NCBI GenBank assembly: GCA_963766605.1
Contig: CAVYAT010000001.1
Span: forward strand, 434,001 to 498,000
Direction: 5' to 3'
From: AC-49 sp963766605
GTDB taxonomy: Bacteria > Actinomycetota > Thermoleophilia > Solirubrobacterales > Solirubrobacteraceae
DNA length: 64,000 nt
The translations under genes were made by a program, and so were the position numbers. A model generated the notes under the pieces. It saw only the letters and a program-made list of their open reading frames with translations, was not told the DNA's origin and ran no database searches. Below, in pieces: positions 1 to 8,547 of the stretch. Each line of letters opens with the position of its first letter. Positions within the stretch are counted from its first letter, which is position 1.

Positions 1-167
1 TCGGTGCCGTGGTAGGCCGCCGTCGAGAGGGAGTCGGCCGCGCTGAGCATGGTGTCGGACACCGTCAGCGCGGCACTGATCATGCCGACGCCGAGCACGA
101 TCGCGAGCGCGGTCATGACGGTGCGGCCACGGCGGGCGAGCAGCCCGCGGAGCGCCAGGCGGATCAT
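1..167 (-). CDS. ABC transporter permease, N-terminal fragment (FtsX/MacB-like)
   Basis: Only about 55 residues are present; the gene runs off the left edge. Its ATG at 167 overlaps the stop of the neighbouring ATPase gene (ATGA at 164-167), so the two are translationally coupled. The fragment has a short basic head (MIRLALRGLLARRGRT) followed by a hydrophobic helix at about residues 17-37, then a Ser/Asp-rich stretch. This is how FtsX-type permeases begin: one membrane helix leading into a large extracytoplasmic domain. With the LolD/MacB-like ATPase next to it, the pair probably forms an exporter or lipoprotein/peptide mechanotransmission complex. The substrate is unknown. The assignment rests on the N-terminal pattern and the partner gene. 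Confidence 0.75.
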   Translation of the reverse strand, partial: MIRLALRGLLARRGRTVMTALAIVLGVGMISAALTVSDTMLSAADSLSTAAYHGT

Positions 168-940
168 CGGGTCACCTCGGACAGCGCCGCGACGACCGAC
201 GCCTCGTCGGGGTTGGACACGTCGCCGGCGAGCTCGCCGTCGGCCAGGAATACGACCCGGTCGGCGATCGCCGCGTCCTTGGGCTCGTGCGTGACCATGA
301 CGATCGTCTGGCCGAACGTGTCGACCGCGTCGCGCAGCAGGTCGAGGACCTCGTGGCTGGCGCGCGAGTCGAGGTTGCCGGTCGGCTCGTCGGCGAACAG
401 CACAGCCGGCTCGCCGACCAGTGCGCGCGCGACGGCGACCCGCTGCTGCTGGCCGCCCGAGAGCTGCGACGGGCGATGCTGACGACGGTCGGCCAGGCCG
501 ACGCGCTCGATCACCGTCTCGACCCACTCGCGGTCGGGCTTGCGCCCGGCGACCTTGAGACCGAGCTCGATGTTCTCCTGCGCCGTCAGGACCGGAAGCA
601 GGTTGAACGCCTGGAAGACGAAGCCGATCGTGTCGCGCCGCAGGCGGGTGAGCTGGCGATCGTTCATGGTCGTGATCTCGCGCCCTGCGATCTCGACGCT
701 GCCCTCGTCGGGCTGGTCGAGGCCGGCGAGCACGTGCATGAGGGTCGACTTGCCGGAGCCCGACGGGCCCATGACAGCCAGGTACTGCTCGGCCGGGACG
801 GCGAGGTCGACGTTGCGCAGCGCGTCGACAGCGGTGTCGCCATCGCCGTAACGCCGCGAGACACCGCGGGCCAGGACCGCGGTGCTCTGGGCAGTGGTGG
901 CCGGGACGGGAGTCACGGCCGACATCGGAATGGCAGACAC
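164..940 (-). CDS. ABC transporter ATP-binding protein (LolD/MacB family)
   Basis: This is the nucleotide-binding subunit that powers the adjacent FtsX-like permease. All core motifs are visible: Walker A GPSGSGKST, signature LSGGQQQRVAVARAL, Walker B VLFADEPTGNLDS, and the switch histidine in VMVTHEP. The DEPTGNLDS form is typical of the LolD/MacB/FtsE branch. I chose GTG at 940 because AAAGGA lies 5 bases upstream. An in-frame ATG at 976 overlaps the stop of the SRPBCC gene and would add 12 residues, so both starts are possible. It is the second gene of an apparent three-gene operon (SRPBCC, ATPase, permease). The substrate is not predictable. Confidence 0.93.
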   Translation of the reverse strand: MSAIPMSAVTPVPATTAQSTAVLARGVSRRYGDGDTAVDALRNVDLAVPAEQYLAVMGPSGSGKSTLMHVLAGLDQPDEGSVEIAGREITTMNDRQLTRLRRDTIGFVFQAFNLLPVLTAQENIELGLKVAGRKPDREWVETVIERVGLADRRQHRPSQLSGGQQQRVAVARALVGEPAVLFADEPTGNLDSRASHEVLDLLRDAVDTFGQTIVMVTHEPKDAAIADRVVFLADGELAGDVSNPDEASVVAALSEVTR

Positions 941-972
941 GGTGGTCCTTTCGTTGGTGGTCATGCGGTGAG

Positions 973-1416
973 TCATGCGGCGCAGGCCTCGGCCTCGCGG
1001 GCGATGCGATCGAGCGAGCAGCGCAGCGCGCCGCCCGCCAGGACGGCGTCGGTGGCCTGCGCGAGCAGGCGGCCGACGAAGCCCGAGCCGCGGCGCACAC
1101 CGATCGAGGCCGTGACCTCGGTGATGACGTCCCAGCCCTCAAGTTCGTAGCGGACGTCGAGGGTGATCGGGCCCGATGCGCAGAGCGACAGGCGCTGCGC
1201 ATCGGCCTCGATCACGTTGACCTCGAACGTCGCACGCTGCCCCGCGAGCCTGCCCACCACTTGGGCGCGGCTGCCGGCCACCAGGCGGTTACCCTCGAGG
1301 CCCTCGAAATCGAAGTCGATCGGGGCCCACCGCCCACAGGCGGCCGGGTCGGTCAACACGCCCAGGACGTCCTCGGGACGCCCAAGCACGGTGGTCTGTG
1401 CGGTCCAGGTGCTCAT
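973..1416 (-). CDS. SRPBCC (START-like) family protein
   Basis: A 147-residue protein of the polyketide-cyclase/START-like fold, a small helix-grip cavity for hydrophobic ligands. The N-terminus (MSTWTAQTTVLGRPEDVLGVLTD) shows the family pattern of a first strand followed by a helix with VLxxLTDP and a nearby tryptophan (CGRWAP). Alternating strands follow, then a long C-terminal helix rich in Ala/Leu. The ATG at 1416 is chosen because the family consensus begins there. The gene leads the ABC operon, and its stop overlaps a possible ATG of the ATPase. Function is unknown; a ligand-binding or accessory role to the exporter is only a guess. Confidence 0.75.
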   Translation of the reverse strand: MSTWTAQTTVLGRPEDVLGVLTDPAACGRWAPIDFDFEGLEGNRLVAGSRAQVVGRLAGQRATFEVNVIEADAQRLSLCASGPITLDVRYELEGWDVITEVTASIGVRRGSGFVGRLLAQATDAVLAGGALRCSLDRIAREAEACAA

Positions 1417-1578
1417 GACCGGCACTCTCGCCGCCACCGCCCCGCCGGTCGTCGTCCCGCCTGGCGATTGTCGCCGGGCCTCCAGGATGATCCTCGCGTC
1501 GTCCCGTGGACCGATCCGTAGTCCCCCAGACGAGTCCCCGTACTCCGCTGGGATGATGCGTCTGCCTGGGTGTGGCGC

Positions 1579-1584
1579 TACCTT
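1579..1584 (+). promoter_or_regulatory. Leaderless-type -10 element of the first kinase gene
   Basis: TACCTT ends 6 bases before the ATG at 1591, which would place the transcription start on or next to the start codon. This supports 1591 over the in-frame GTG at 1570, which lies upstream of the -10 element. Confidence 0.55.
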
Positions 1585-1590
1585 CGCACC

Positions 1591-2766
1591 ATGTTGTCCG
1601 GCGCGCGTATGCGGTGGCAGGCGATCCCGCCGGACCGTCAGGATGTGCTGCTGGCCGGCGTCCTGCTCGTGGTGGGCATCCTCGAGGCGCTGCTGGACCA
1701 GATGCCGGGCAGCCGGCTGGCCACCGCCGCGGGCGAGGTCTTCATCTGCGGGTCGGTCGTGCTGCGCCGCCGCAACCCGCTGGCCGCGGTCGCGATCCTC
1801 GGCGGCGCCACGCTGCTCCAGCAGGCGCTCGGCGGGTTCGCGCTCAACCACAGCTACGCGATGGTCCTGTCGGCGGTGATCGTGATCTACTCGCTCGGCG
1901 CCTACACCGAGGGACGCACGCTGTGGTTCGGGATCGCGCTGCAGTGCGCGCTGTTCGTCGTCGGCGGGCTGCTGTTCAACAACTCTGGCAACGCCCGCGC
2001 CGGCGACGCGTTCTTCGGTGTCGTCATGGGCGTCGCGCTGCCGGTCTCTGCGGGGATCGCGATGCGCGGCCGCCGACGGCTGGTGAACGAGCTGCACCAG
2101 CGCTCGCAGCAGCTCGTCGCCGAGCGCGAGGGCCGTGCGCGGGGCGCTGTGGCGGCCGAGCGCGCGCGGATCGCGGGCGAGCTGCACGACGTCGTCAGCC
2201 ACAACGTCTCGGTGATGGTCGTCCAGGCGGGCGCGGCGCGACGACTGATCAAGACCGACTCCGAGCGCGCGAGCGAGGCGATGCTCGCGATCGAGAACAC
2301 CGGGCGCGCGGCACTCGATGAGATGCGTCGCCTGCTCGGCGTGCTGCGCCGCGGCGATGAAGAGCTGGCACTCGCGCCGCAGCCGACACTCAGACGGGTC
2401 GACCGGCTCGTCGAGCTGGCCCGGGCCGATGGCCTCGACGCCCGACTGCAGATCGAGGGCCGTGCCGTGGCGCTGCCGCTGGGTCTCGACTCGGCCGCCT
2501 ACCGGATCATCCAGCAGGCGCTCGATAGCGCCCAGGCCCACGCGCCCGGGGCCCGGACCGACATCGTCGTGCGCTACGGGCGCTCGGAGCTCGAACTCGA
2601 GGTCGTCAACGGGCCGGCGGTGAGCGAACCCGAGGTCAAGGCCGACTCGGTGCTGCTGGGCCTGCGCGAGCGCGTGGCGCTGTTCGGCGGCGATCTCAAC
2701 GCCGGGCGCCGGCGCGGCGGCGGCTACGCCCTGCGGGCCAAGCTGCCCCTCGGAGAGCCGGCATGA
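1591..2766 (+). CDS. Membrane sensor histidine kinase with degenerate ATP-binding domain
   Basis: A 391-residue HisKA_3-type kinase (NarX/DesK-like). Several hydrophobic segments fill residues 15-150, then a coiled linker, then the phosphoacceptor helix GELHDVVSHNVSV (His at about residue 197). The catalytic domain is abnormal. The N-box expected as EALTNxxKHA reads QALDSAQAHA; the DDG motif is replaced by VVNGPAV; the glycine-rich GxGLxGMRER is reduced to SVLLGLRER. It therefore probably cannot bind ATP normally but could still be phosphorylated in trans. Its stop overlaps the ATG of the second kinase (ATGA, 2763-2766), and a response regulator follows. The signal is unknown. Confidence 0.88.
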   Translation: MLSGARMRWQAIPPDRQDVLLAGVLLVVGILEALLDQMPGSRLATAAGEVFICGSVVLRRRNPLAAVAILGGATLLQQALGGFALNHSYAMVLSAVIVIYSLGAYTEGRTLWFGIALQCALFVVGGLLFNNSGNARAGDAFFGVVMGVALPVSAGIAMRGRRRLVNELHQRSQQLVAEREGRARGAVAAERARIAGELHDVVSHNVSVMVVQAGAARRLIKTDSERASEAMLAIENTGRAALDEMRRLLGVLRRGDEELALAPQPTLRRVDRLVELARADGLDARLQIEGRAVALPLGLDSAAYRIIQQALDSAQAHAPGARTDIVVRYGRSELELEVVNGPAVSEPEVKADSVLLGLRERVALFGGDLNAGRRRGGGYALRAKLPLGEPA

Positions 2767-3924
2767 CCTGGTGGCAGAACCGCGATACGCGCGACCTGCT
2801 GTTCGGCGCGGTCGCCGCCGGCGCGATGATCGCCGAGTCGCTGACGTCGGTGAACAGCCGCGGCCCGTGGTGGGCCAACGTCGCCGGCTACGGCGCGTTG
2901 GGCGCGCTTGTTGCCGTGCGCCGCCGGCACACGCTGTGGGTCTGTTTCGCGGCCTACGCGCTGGCCTGTGTCCTCACCGTGCTCGTCACTCAGGTCAGCG
3001 ACCTGAGCAGCGTGATCTTCGTCGTCGCGTTCATGACCTACACGGCCGGGCATGAGCTCGACCTCGGCCGCGCCGTGATCACGCTGGCCGGGGTCGTCGT
3101 CACGGTGCGTCGTCGTCGATGCTGTCGGTCCGCACACCGAGGCCCTCACCGACGCGTTCTTCCCGTGCGCTGTGTTCGCGATCACGTGGGGCGTCGGCCG
3201 CGCGCTGCGCAACCACCGGACGCTGACGCGGGAGCTCGCGATCACCAACCAGCAGCTCGAGATCGAGCGCGAGGAACGCGCCCGCGACGCAGTGGCCGAC
3301 GAGCGCCGCCGGATCGCGCGCGAGCTGCACGACGTCGTCGCCCACAGCGTCTCGGTGATGGTCGTCCAGTCGGGGGCCGCGCGGCGAACCCTGGACCGCG
3401 ACGCCGAGCGCGCCGCCCAGGCGCTGGCGGCGGCCGAGGAGTCGGGCCGTACCGCGCTCGTCGAGCTGCGGCGCATGCTGGGCCTGATGACCGAGGACAA
3501 GGCTCAACGCGGACCCCAGCCGACACTGGGGCAGATCGATGCGCTGATCGCGCGCGCCCGCGACGCCGGCCTCGACGTGACGCTGCGTGAGGACGGCGAG
3601 CGATTCCCGCTGCCGGTCGGCGCCGACCTCGCCGCCTACCGCGTCGTGCAGGAGGCGCTGACCAACACGCTCAAGCACGCCGGGCCGACACGCGCCACAG
3701 TGACGCTGCACTGGGCGCCCGACGCGCTGGAACTGCGAATCTCCGACGACGGCGCGCGCAACGGCGCGGTGCAGACACTCGCGGGCGCCGGGCAGGGACT
3801 GATCGGGATGCGCGAGCGCCTCGAGCTGTACGGCGGCCATGTCGACGCCGGCGTCGATCCAACCGGATACGGCGGCTTCGTCGTTCAGGCGTCGATCCCA
3901 CGGGATACGGTGGTCGCCGCGTGA
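2763..3924 (+). pseudogene. Second sensor histidine kinase, interrupted by a frameshift
   Basis: The reading frame from ATG 2763 encodes an N-terminal membrane domain (hydrophobic segments between 2790 and 3100), then loses homology near 3105-3112. The kinase core continues in another frame: a linker, phosphoacceptor RELHDVVAHSVSV, an intact N-box EALTNTLKHA, SDDG, and GQGLIGMRERL, ending at 3924. Joining frames at about 3108, where one extra base fits (ACGGTG C GTCGTC), gives a normal kinase of about 386 residues. It could be a real lesion, a phase-variable site in the GTC run, or a sequencing error. A GTG at 3172 could still produce a soluble kinase core. The gene overlaps the response regulator by 4 bases. 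Confidence 0.8.
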
Positions 3925-4595
3925 GCATCCGCGTCCTCATCACCGACGACCAGGCGCTCGTGCGCACCGGCTTTCGCATGATTCTCGAGTCCGAGGACGA
4001 CATCGTCGTCGTCGGCGAGGCCGCAGACGGTCGCGAGGCGGTCGACAAGGCGGTCTCGGCGACGCCCGACGTGATCCTGATGGACATCCGGATGCCCGAT
4101 CTCGATGGGATCGAGGCGACGCGCCGGATCGTCGCCGCCGGCGGCGACGATGCGCCGAAGATCCTGATGCTGACGACGTTTGACCTCAACGAGTACGTCT
4201 ACGAGGCGCTTCAGGCCGGCGCGAGCGGGTTCCTGCTCAAGGATGTCCCGGCCGAGCAACTCGCCGACGGCGTCCGCGTCGTCGCGCGTGGCGACGCGCT
4301 GCTGGCGCCGTCGGTGACCAAACGGCTGCTCGAGGAGTTCGCCCAGGCACGCCCGGCGAGCACGGTGGCGCCCGACGGCCTCGAGGACCTGACGCCGCGG
4401 GAGATGGAGGTCTTCCACCTGATCGCCAAGGGGCTGTCCAACGCCGAGATCGCCGCCGAGCTCGTGGTCAGCGACACGACGGTCAAGACCCATGTCGCGC
4501 GCGTGCTGATGAAGCTCGGCCTGCGTGACCGCATCCAGGCCGTCGTCCTGGCCTACGAGTCGGGCATCGTGTCCCCTGGGTCGGCGCCCGCGTAA
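3921..4595 (+). CDS. Two-component response regulator, NarL/FixJ family
   Basis: A 224-residue DNA-binding regulator with an N-terminal receiver domain (acidic pair in LITDDQALVRTG; phosphoacceptor Asp at about residue 54 in VILMDIRMPD; Thr/Lys signature around MLTTF and FLLKD). A LuxR-type helix-turn-helix follows at about residues 155-215 (LTPREMEVFHLIAKGLSNAE and DTTVKTHV). GTG 3921 overlaps the stop of the second kinase (GTGA). It is the output partner of the two upstream kinases. Targets cannot be deduced; the ABC/SRPBCC operon lying divergently upstream is a plausible one. Confidence 0.93.
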   Translation: MSIRVLITDDQALVRTGFRMILESEDDIVVVGEAADGREAVDKAVSATPDVILMDIRMPDLDGIEATRRIVAAGGDDAPKILMLTTFDLNEYVYEALQAGASGFLLKDVPAEQLADGVRVVARGDALLAPSVTKRLLEEFAQARPASTVAPDGLEDLTPREMEVFHLIAKGLSNAEIAAELVVSDTTVKTHVARVLMKLGLRDRIQAVVLAYESGIVSPGSAPA

Positions 4596-4751
4596 CGAAT
4601 CGGCAGCGCCTTCGTTGAGGAGGCATGACGCTCCCGACTGCCCCCAGGCTCCGCCTTCTCGCCGGCATCCTCCGGCATGCAGGCCACGCGCTCGGTGAAA
4701 TCGGCAAACCAGGTGGCGCCGGACACGTCCCGATCAAGGAGTGCCGCTGAC

Positions 4752-5471
4752 ATGAGGACCCTGGCCGCCACCGCACTGGCGCTCGCCGCCCTCGCCGTCG
4801 CCGTCCCCAGCGGCGCGATGGCCCGCAGCCACCATTGCCCCAAGCACCACGGGCAGCTCGCCGTCAACAGCTTCGGCAACGTCTGGCACGACTCCAAGTC
4901 GCTGCTGGGCTGCACGACCGTCTACGACCATCCGCCGCGCGCCCGGCGCCTGGGTCCCTGGACCCCGGGAACGAAGGTCGCGTGGGACGGCGTCAACGCG
5001 CTGTGGACCGTGCGCCATTCGAGCGCCGGCGTCACGACCGACCGCATGTGGGCCGCCAACGCCGACAACGGCAAGCGCTGGCTGTCGGGGACCAAGCTCG
5101 TCCCCGGCGCTCCTGGCGCGCCGTTCACCGACGGCCAGGCCCAGCACATCATGCTCGCCGACCAGAGCGCCGCGTGGCTCACGAAGGCCGGTCAGGTCGT
5201 GATGGCGCTGCATGAGCCCGCCGACACACCGACGCCGATCGGAACGCTCGTGTCGTCGCCGCTGGTCGCGGTCAAGCAGCTGCTGCTCGTCGGCACCTAC
5301 CCGACGTCCCTCGTCGCAGGGATCGCGAGCACGATGAAGCTCGAGGAGCTCGACGGCGACGGCGACGAGTGTGGCGGCGAGAACCCCTACCGGCTGACGT
5401 TCAACGGCGACGTCGGCGTGCTGTCCGGCGCCGAGTGGGGCGGCTACTGGGAGAGCACCAACTGCTCGTGA
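4752..5471 (+). CDS. Exported protein of unknown function
   Basis: 239 residues with a clear Sec signal peptide (MRTLAATALALAALAVAVPSGAMA, cleavage near residue 24), so it acts outside the membrane. The mature part begins His/Lys-rich and contains four cysteines (CP, GCTT, DECGG, C-terminal CS), suggesting disulfides. It also has a short acidic DGDGDE segment that could bind a cation. AAGGAG lies 11 bases before the ATG at 4752, which supports this start over an upstream in-frame ATG. I do not recognise a family. It stands 156 bases downstream of the two-component genes, too far to assume cotranscription. Confidence 0.7.
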   Translation: MRTLAATALALAALAVAVPSGAMARSHHCPKHHGQLAVNSFGNVWHDSKSLLGCTTVYDHPPRARRLGPWTPGTKVAWDGVNALWTVRHSSAGVTTDRMWAANADNGKRWLSGTKLVPGAPGAPFTDGQAQHIMLADQSAAWLTKAGQVVMALHEPADTPTPIGTLVSSPLVAVKQLLLVGTYPTSLVAGIASTMKLEELDGDGDECGGENPYRLTFNGDVGVLSGAEWGGYWESTNCS

Positions 5472-5478
5472 GATAGTC

Positions 5479-5497
5479 GCGGGCCCTGATGGCCCGC
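5479..5497 (+). promoter_or_regulatory. Hairpin enclosing the esterase start codon
   Basis: GCGGGCC (5479-5485) pairs perfectly with GGCCCGC (5491-5497) around the 5-base loop CTGAT. The ATG at 5489-5491 begins in the loop and ends in the 3' arm, so the start codon would be sequestered if the RNA folds this way. Confidence 0.4.
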
Positions 5498-6820
5498 CTC
5501 CTCACGCTCACGCTTCTGTGCGCCGCGGTGCTCCCCACCGCGGCGCGGGCCGCGCCCGACACGTGGCCCGCGTGCGTCGCGCGAACCGCGCCGGTGCACC
5601 TCGGCGTCACGCAGGTCGGGCGCTCGCGCAGCGGCCGGCTCGTGACGCTGGAGCTGCGCTCGCGCGCGATGGGCGACGTGCAGCCGGTGCGCGTGCTGCT
5701 GCCCGAGCACTACGACGCCTCGGGGCGCACGCGCTACCCGGTCCTGTACCTGCTCCACGGCGCCGGCGGCGACTACACCACGTGGCTCGACACCGACCAC
5801 ATCGACCGCCAGCTCGGCGACATGCCGGTCATCGCCGTCATGCCCAACGGCTCGGGGAACGGCCAGGACGGCGGCTACAGCGACTGGTTCGGCACGCCGG
5901 CCGGCGGCGGCGCCACGGCGCCCGCATGGGAGAGCTTCCACATCCGCGAGTTGATCCCGTACATCGACGCGCACTTCCCGACGCGCGCGACGGCCGGGGG
6001 CCGTGCGATCGCCGGCATCTCGATGGGTGGCGGTGGCGCCGCCAAGTACGCCGCCGAGTACCCGGGCACGTTCGGCTACGTCGGCGCGTTCTCCGGCGAG
6101 ACCGACCCGCTGCTGCCGATCGCGGTCAACTTCCAGACCAAGAACTGCAAGTGGGGCGACCCGGCACAACAGCCGGTCCGCTGGCGCGACAACGACGCGA
6201 CGAGCCTCGCCGGCAACCTGCGGGGAGTGCGGGTCTTCGTGCGCTCCGGCGACGGGACGCCCGGTCCGTTCGACACGCCGCAGCCGCCGGCCGACCCCAA
6301 CGCCGCGATCGTCCGCCAGTACGTGCTGACGATCGAGTTCGGCGCGCATCTCGAGAACCAGGACTTTGTCGCGGCGCTGAAGGCGGCCGGCGTACCCGAC
6401 GTCGACGCGCGGTTCTTCCCGGGGTCGCACACGCGCCCGTACTGGACGCGCGACACGACCGAGTTCGTCGCCTGGCTGCGCGCCCAACTCCGCCGGCCGG
6501 TGACCGTGCCGCGTCGGTTCCATGTCATGTCCGCGCACACGCGGTTCACCGCATGGGGCTGGACGTTCACGACCCGCCGCACCGTGGAGGCTTTCGTTCA
6601 CCTGTCGGTGTGGCGCGACGCGATCACCGCGACCGGCGACGGCCGGATCGACGCCGTCTCCCCACGTCGCTACCGCCCCGGGGCCGTGTACCTGTGGCGC
6701 TCGGGCGCGAGCCTGCGGCGCCTGCATGCCGATCGCGAAGGCCGACTGGGGTTCACGCTCACGCTCGGGCGCACCCGCCACGCGTCGTGGGGCCCCCTGC
6801 CGAGGACCCCACGCGCGTAG
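5489..6820 (+). CDS. Exported esterase, alpha/beta hydrolase (antigen 85/esterase D-like)
   Basis: 443 residues with a Sec signal peptide (MARLLTLTLLCAAVLPTAARA). Residues about 50-330 form an esterase domain: the YPVLYLLHG strand with the oxyanion region, a nucleophile elbow GISMGGGG (Ser at about residue 178), and a late SH pair (PGSHTRPYW) as the likely catalytic His. This matches the putative esterase family that includes mycolyl-transferase-like and feruloyl esterases. About 100 C-terminal residues form a second, strand-rich domain I cannot name. The substrate is unknown; an extracellular ester or cell-envelope acyl chain is likely. The start lacks a clear Shine-Dalgarno sequence and lies in a hairpin. 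Confidence 0.8.
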   Translation: MARLLTLTLLCAAVLPTAARAAPDTWPACVARTAPVHLGVTQVGRSRSGRLVTLELRSRAMGDVQPVRVLLPEHYDASGRTRYPVLYLLHGAGGDYTTWLDTDHIDRQLGDMPVIAVMPNGSGNGQDGGYSDWFGTPAGGGATAPAWESFHIRELIPYIDAHFPTRATAGGRAIAGISMGGGGAAKYAAEYPGTFGYVGAFSGETDPLLPIAVNFQTKNCKWGDPAQQPVRWRDNDATSLAGNLRGVRVFVRSGDGTPGPFDTPQPPADPNAAIVRQYVLTIEFGAHLENQDFVAALKAAGVPDVDARFFPGSHTRPYWTRDTTEFVAWLRAQLRRPVTVPRRFHVMSAHTRFTAWGWTFTTRRTVEAFVHLSVWRDAITATGDGRIDAVSPRRYRPGAVYLWRSGASLRRLHADREGRLGFTLTLGRTRHASWGPLPRTPRA

Positions 6821-6833
6821 CGACGGTCACGTA

Positions 6834-7571
6834 CTAGCTGACGCCGGCGGCGTTCAGCTTGCCCTTGACGAACGCAGCGGCCTGCGTGTCGTACTTCTGG
6901 TCGTAGTCCAGGTGGGCAGCCAGGTTGTTGCCGCTCGCGCAGAACGGGTCGCCCGTGTCGCAGTAGGACTGCAGGATCGCCGAGAACGCGTCGATCGACT
7001 CGCTCGCCGGCCGCGGGAACAGGCCCGTCGCGCCCTTGGCCGTGCCCTGGTTGAACGACTTGTTGGGCAGGTGACGCGGATCGCCGAACTGGATCGCCGC
7101 GATGATGTGCGACGTCACCGACGATGGGCTCGGCGCGGTTGCCGCACCCAGTGAGCCGCCTCCGCCGCCGCCGAGGACGTCACCGACGAGCTGCGCGCCC
7201 TGCGAATAGCCGACGATCACGACCTTCTGGTTCGGGCAGTTGTTCACGATCGTCTGGAGCTCGGACTTCATCGCCGAGTCGCCCTGCGCCGCGCTGTTGG
7301 CGTAGTTGTTCAGCGTCGCCGGGTAGACGACCGCCGACTCCGTGACCCCGGCATTGACCGACGCCTGGATCTTGTCGACGAGCGACGCGATCGTGCCCTC
7401 GCCCTGACGCTCGGTCGACGCACGCGCCGCGAGCACGGTCGCCGGCGCACACCCGCTACCCGACTGCGAAACGGCGCCGGCCGGCGCCGAGATGATGGCC
7501 ATCGCCGCAGCGGCGACGGCAAGGATGACCAGCGCGAGACCCGTGCGCTTGGCCTGGAAGGAATGCCTCAT
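6834..7571 (-). CDS. Exported cutinase-family esterase
   Basis: 245 residues with an N-terminal signal (hydrophobic stretch TGLALVILAVAAAAMAIISA, cleavage near AGA). The mature enzyme follows the cutinase fold: the first strand with VLAARAS, the nucleophile elbow VGYSQGAQ with catalytic Ser, then DTGDPFC providing the Asp of the triad and flanking cysteines, and His in LAAHLDY. Cutinases cleave carboxylic esters at lipid-water interfaces (cutin, triglycerides, envelope esters) without a lid. AGGAGAG stands 4 bases before ATG 7571. It converges on the neighbouring esterase gene with only 13 bases between stops. Confidence 0.9.
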   Translation of the reverse strand: MRHSFQAKRTGLALVILAVAAAAMAIISAPAGAVSQSGSGCAPATVLAARASTERQGEGTIASLVDKIQASVNAGVTESAVVYPATLNNYANSAAQGDSAMKSELQTIVNNCPNQKVVIVGYSQGAQLVGDVLGGGGGGSLGAATAPSPSSVTSHIIAAIQFGDPRHLPNKSFNQGTAKGATGLFPRPASESIDAFSAILQSYCDTGDPFCASGNNLAAHLDYDQKYDTQAAAFVKGKLNAAGVS

Positions 7572-7917
7572 GTTCTCTCCTGATGAACGACGGTGAATGT
7601 GCCGTCCGTGTGCCCTGCGACCCGGCCCAAAGGCGCTCCCCGATGCCGTCCCAAAACGGCACCCGTTCCCCGGTGACCCGAACCTCTCGTCGTCCTGACT
7701 GCACCAGCCTACCCGATTGCTCGTCCAAGTGGCAGGTCAATTAAGCGAAACGCCGGGCATGTGGTGCAACACGGGACCCATCGGCCCGACGGTCCTTGCG
7801 TCTCCCCTTATCGTCGGGCAGACTGGCGAATAGCTCTGCCACACGGTCGGCCAAACCCCGGAGGTTCGTCGACTGTTGTAGGTATTTCCGCGATAGCTGC
7901 GTATAAGGTTCCCTGAC
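7572..7917. other. Intergenic region between cutinase and TetR genes
   Basis: 346 bases without a convincing gene. It holds the divergent upstream regions of both neighbours. A small stem TGCCGT (7644-7649) / ACGGCA (7656-7661) lies in the cutinase leader. Near the right end a promoter-like TATAAGGT (7902-7909) precedes the regulator. Short open frames here have no recognisable coding character. Confidence 0.5.
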
Positions 7918-8547
7918 ATGACCGAGCAGATCGACGGGCGCACGCTGCGTTACCAGCACCGCCGGGGAGAGCTCCTCGAGGCCGTCGGCGAGTACGTGCT
8001 CGACAACGGCATCGCGAGCCTGTCGCTACGCCGGGTCGCCCAGGGCGTCGGGGTCAGCCACGCGACGCTCCAGCACCATTTCGGCAGCAAGGAAGAGCTG
8101 ATCGACGAGATCGTCGATCACCTGCTGATGCGCACGTTGGTCCCGACCGACCCGGAGGAGGCCCCCGAGCGGCTGGCCGACCCCGAGGGCCGGCTGCGCG
8201 ACATGTGGGCGCAGTGGACGTCTGCGGTCGGCCGGCGCGATATCCGCCTGTTCTTCGAGATCGTCGGGCAGAGCCTGTTCGACGAGGCGGACTACGGAGC
8301 GACGATAGAGCGCTCGATGGAGGTCCGCACCGACATGATGGCGGGCTGGATCGTGGCCCAGGGCTGCCCCGTGGACGAGGCCCCCGCCACAGCGACGCTG
8401 CTGATCGCCGAACTGCGCGGGCTGATGAGCGACCTGCTGGTCACCGGCGACGAGGAGCGCATCGCCGCCGCCTTCGAACTCGTGCTCGACAACTCCCGCC
8501 GGCGCATTGCGGACTGGAACCGCAACGGCGCTCGCAACGGCGCCTAG
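7918..8547 (+). CDS. TetR-family transcriptional regulator
   Basis: 209 residues. The N-terminal TetR helix-turn-helix is clear: a first helix with ELLEAVGEYVLDNG, then IASLSLRRVAQGVGVSHATL and the recognition helix ending QHHFGSKEELI. The C-terminal ligand domain is all-helical and unassigned. A TATAAGGT element 8 bases upstream of ATG 7918 gives a very short leader. Its stop overlaps that of the convergent SRPBCC gene by 4 bases. It may regulate that gene and the hydrolase behind it, but no operator repeat is obvious in the flanking sequence. Confidence 0.88.
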   Translation: MTEQIDGRTLRYQHRRGELLEAVGEYVLDNGIASLSLRRVAQGVGVSHATLQHHFGSKEELIDEIVDHLLMRTLVPTDPEEAPERLADPEGRLRDMWAQWTSAVGRRDIRLFFEIVGQSLFDEADYGATIERSMEVRTDMMAGWIVAQGCPVDEAPATATLLIAELRGLMSDLLVTGDEERIAAAFELVLDNSRRRIADWNRNGARNGA

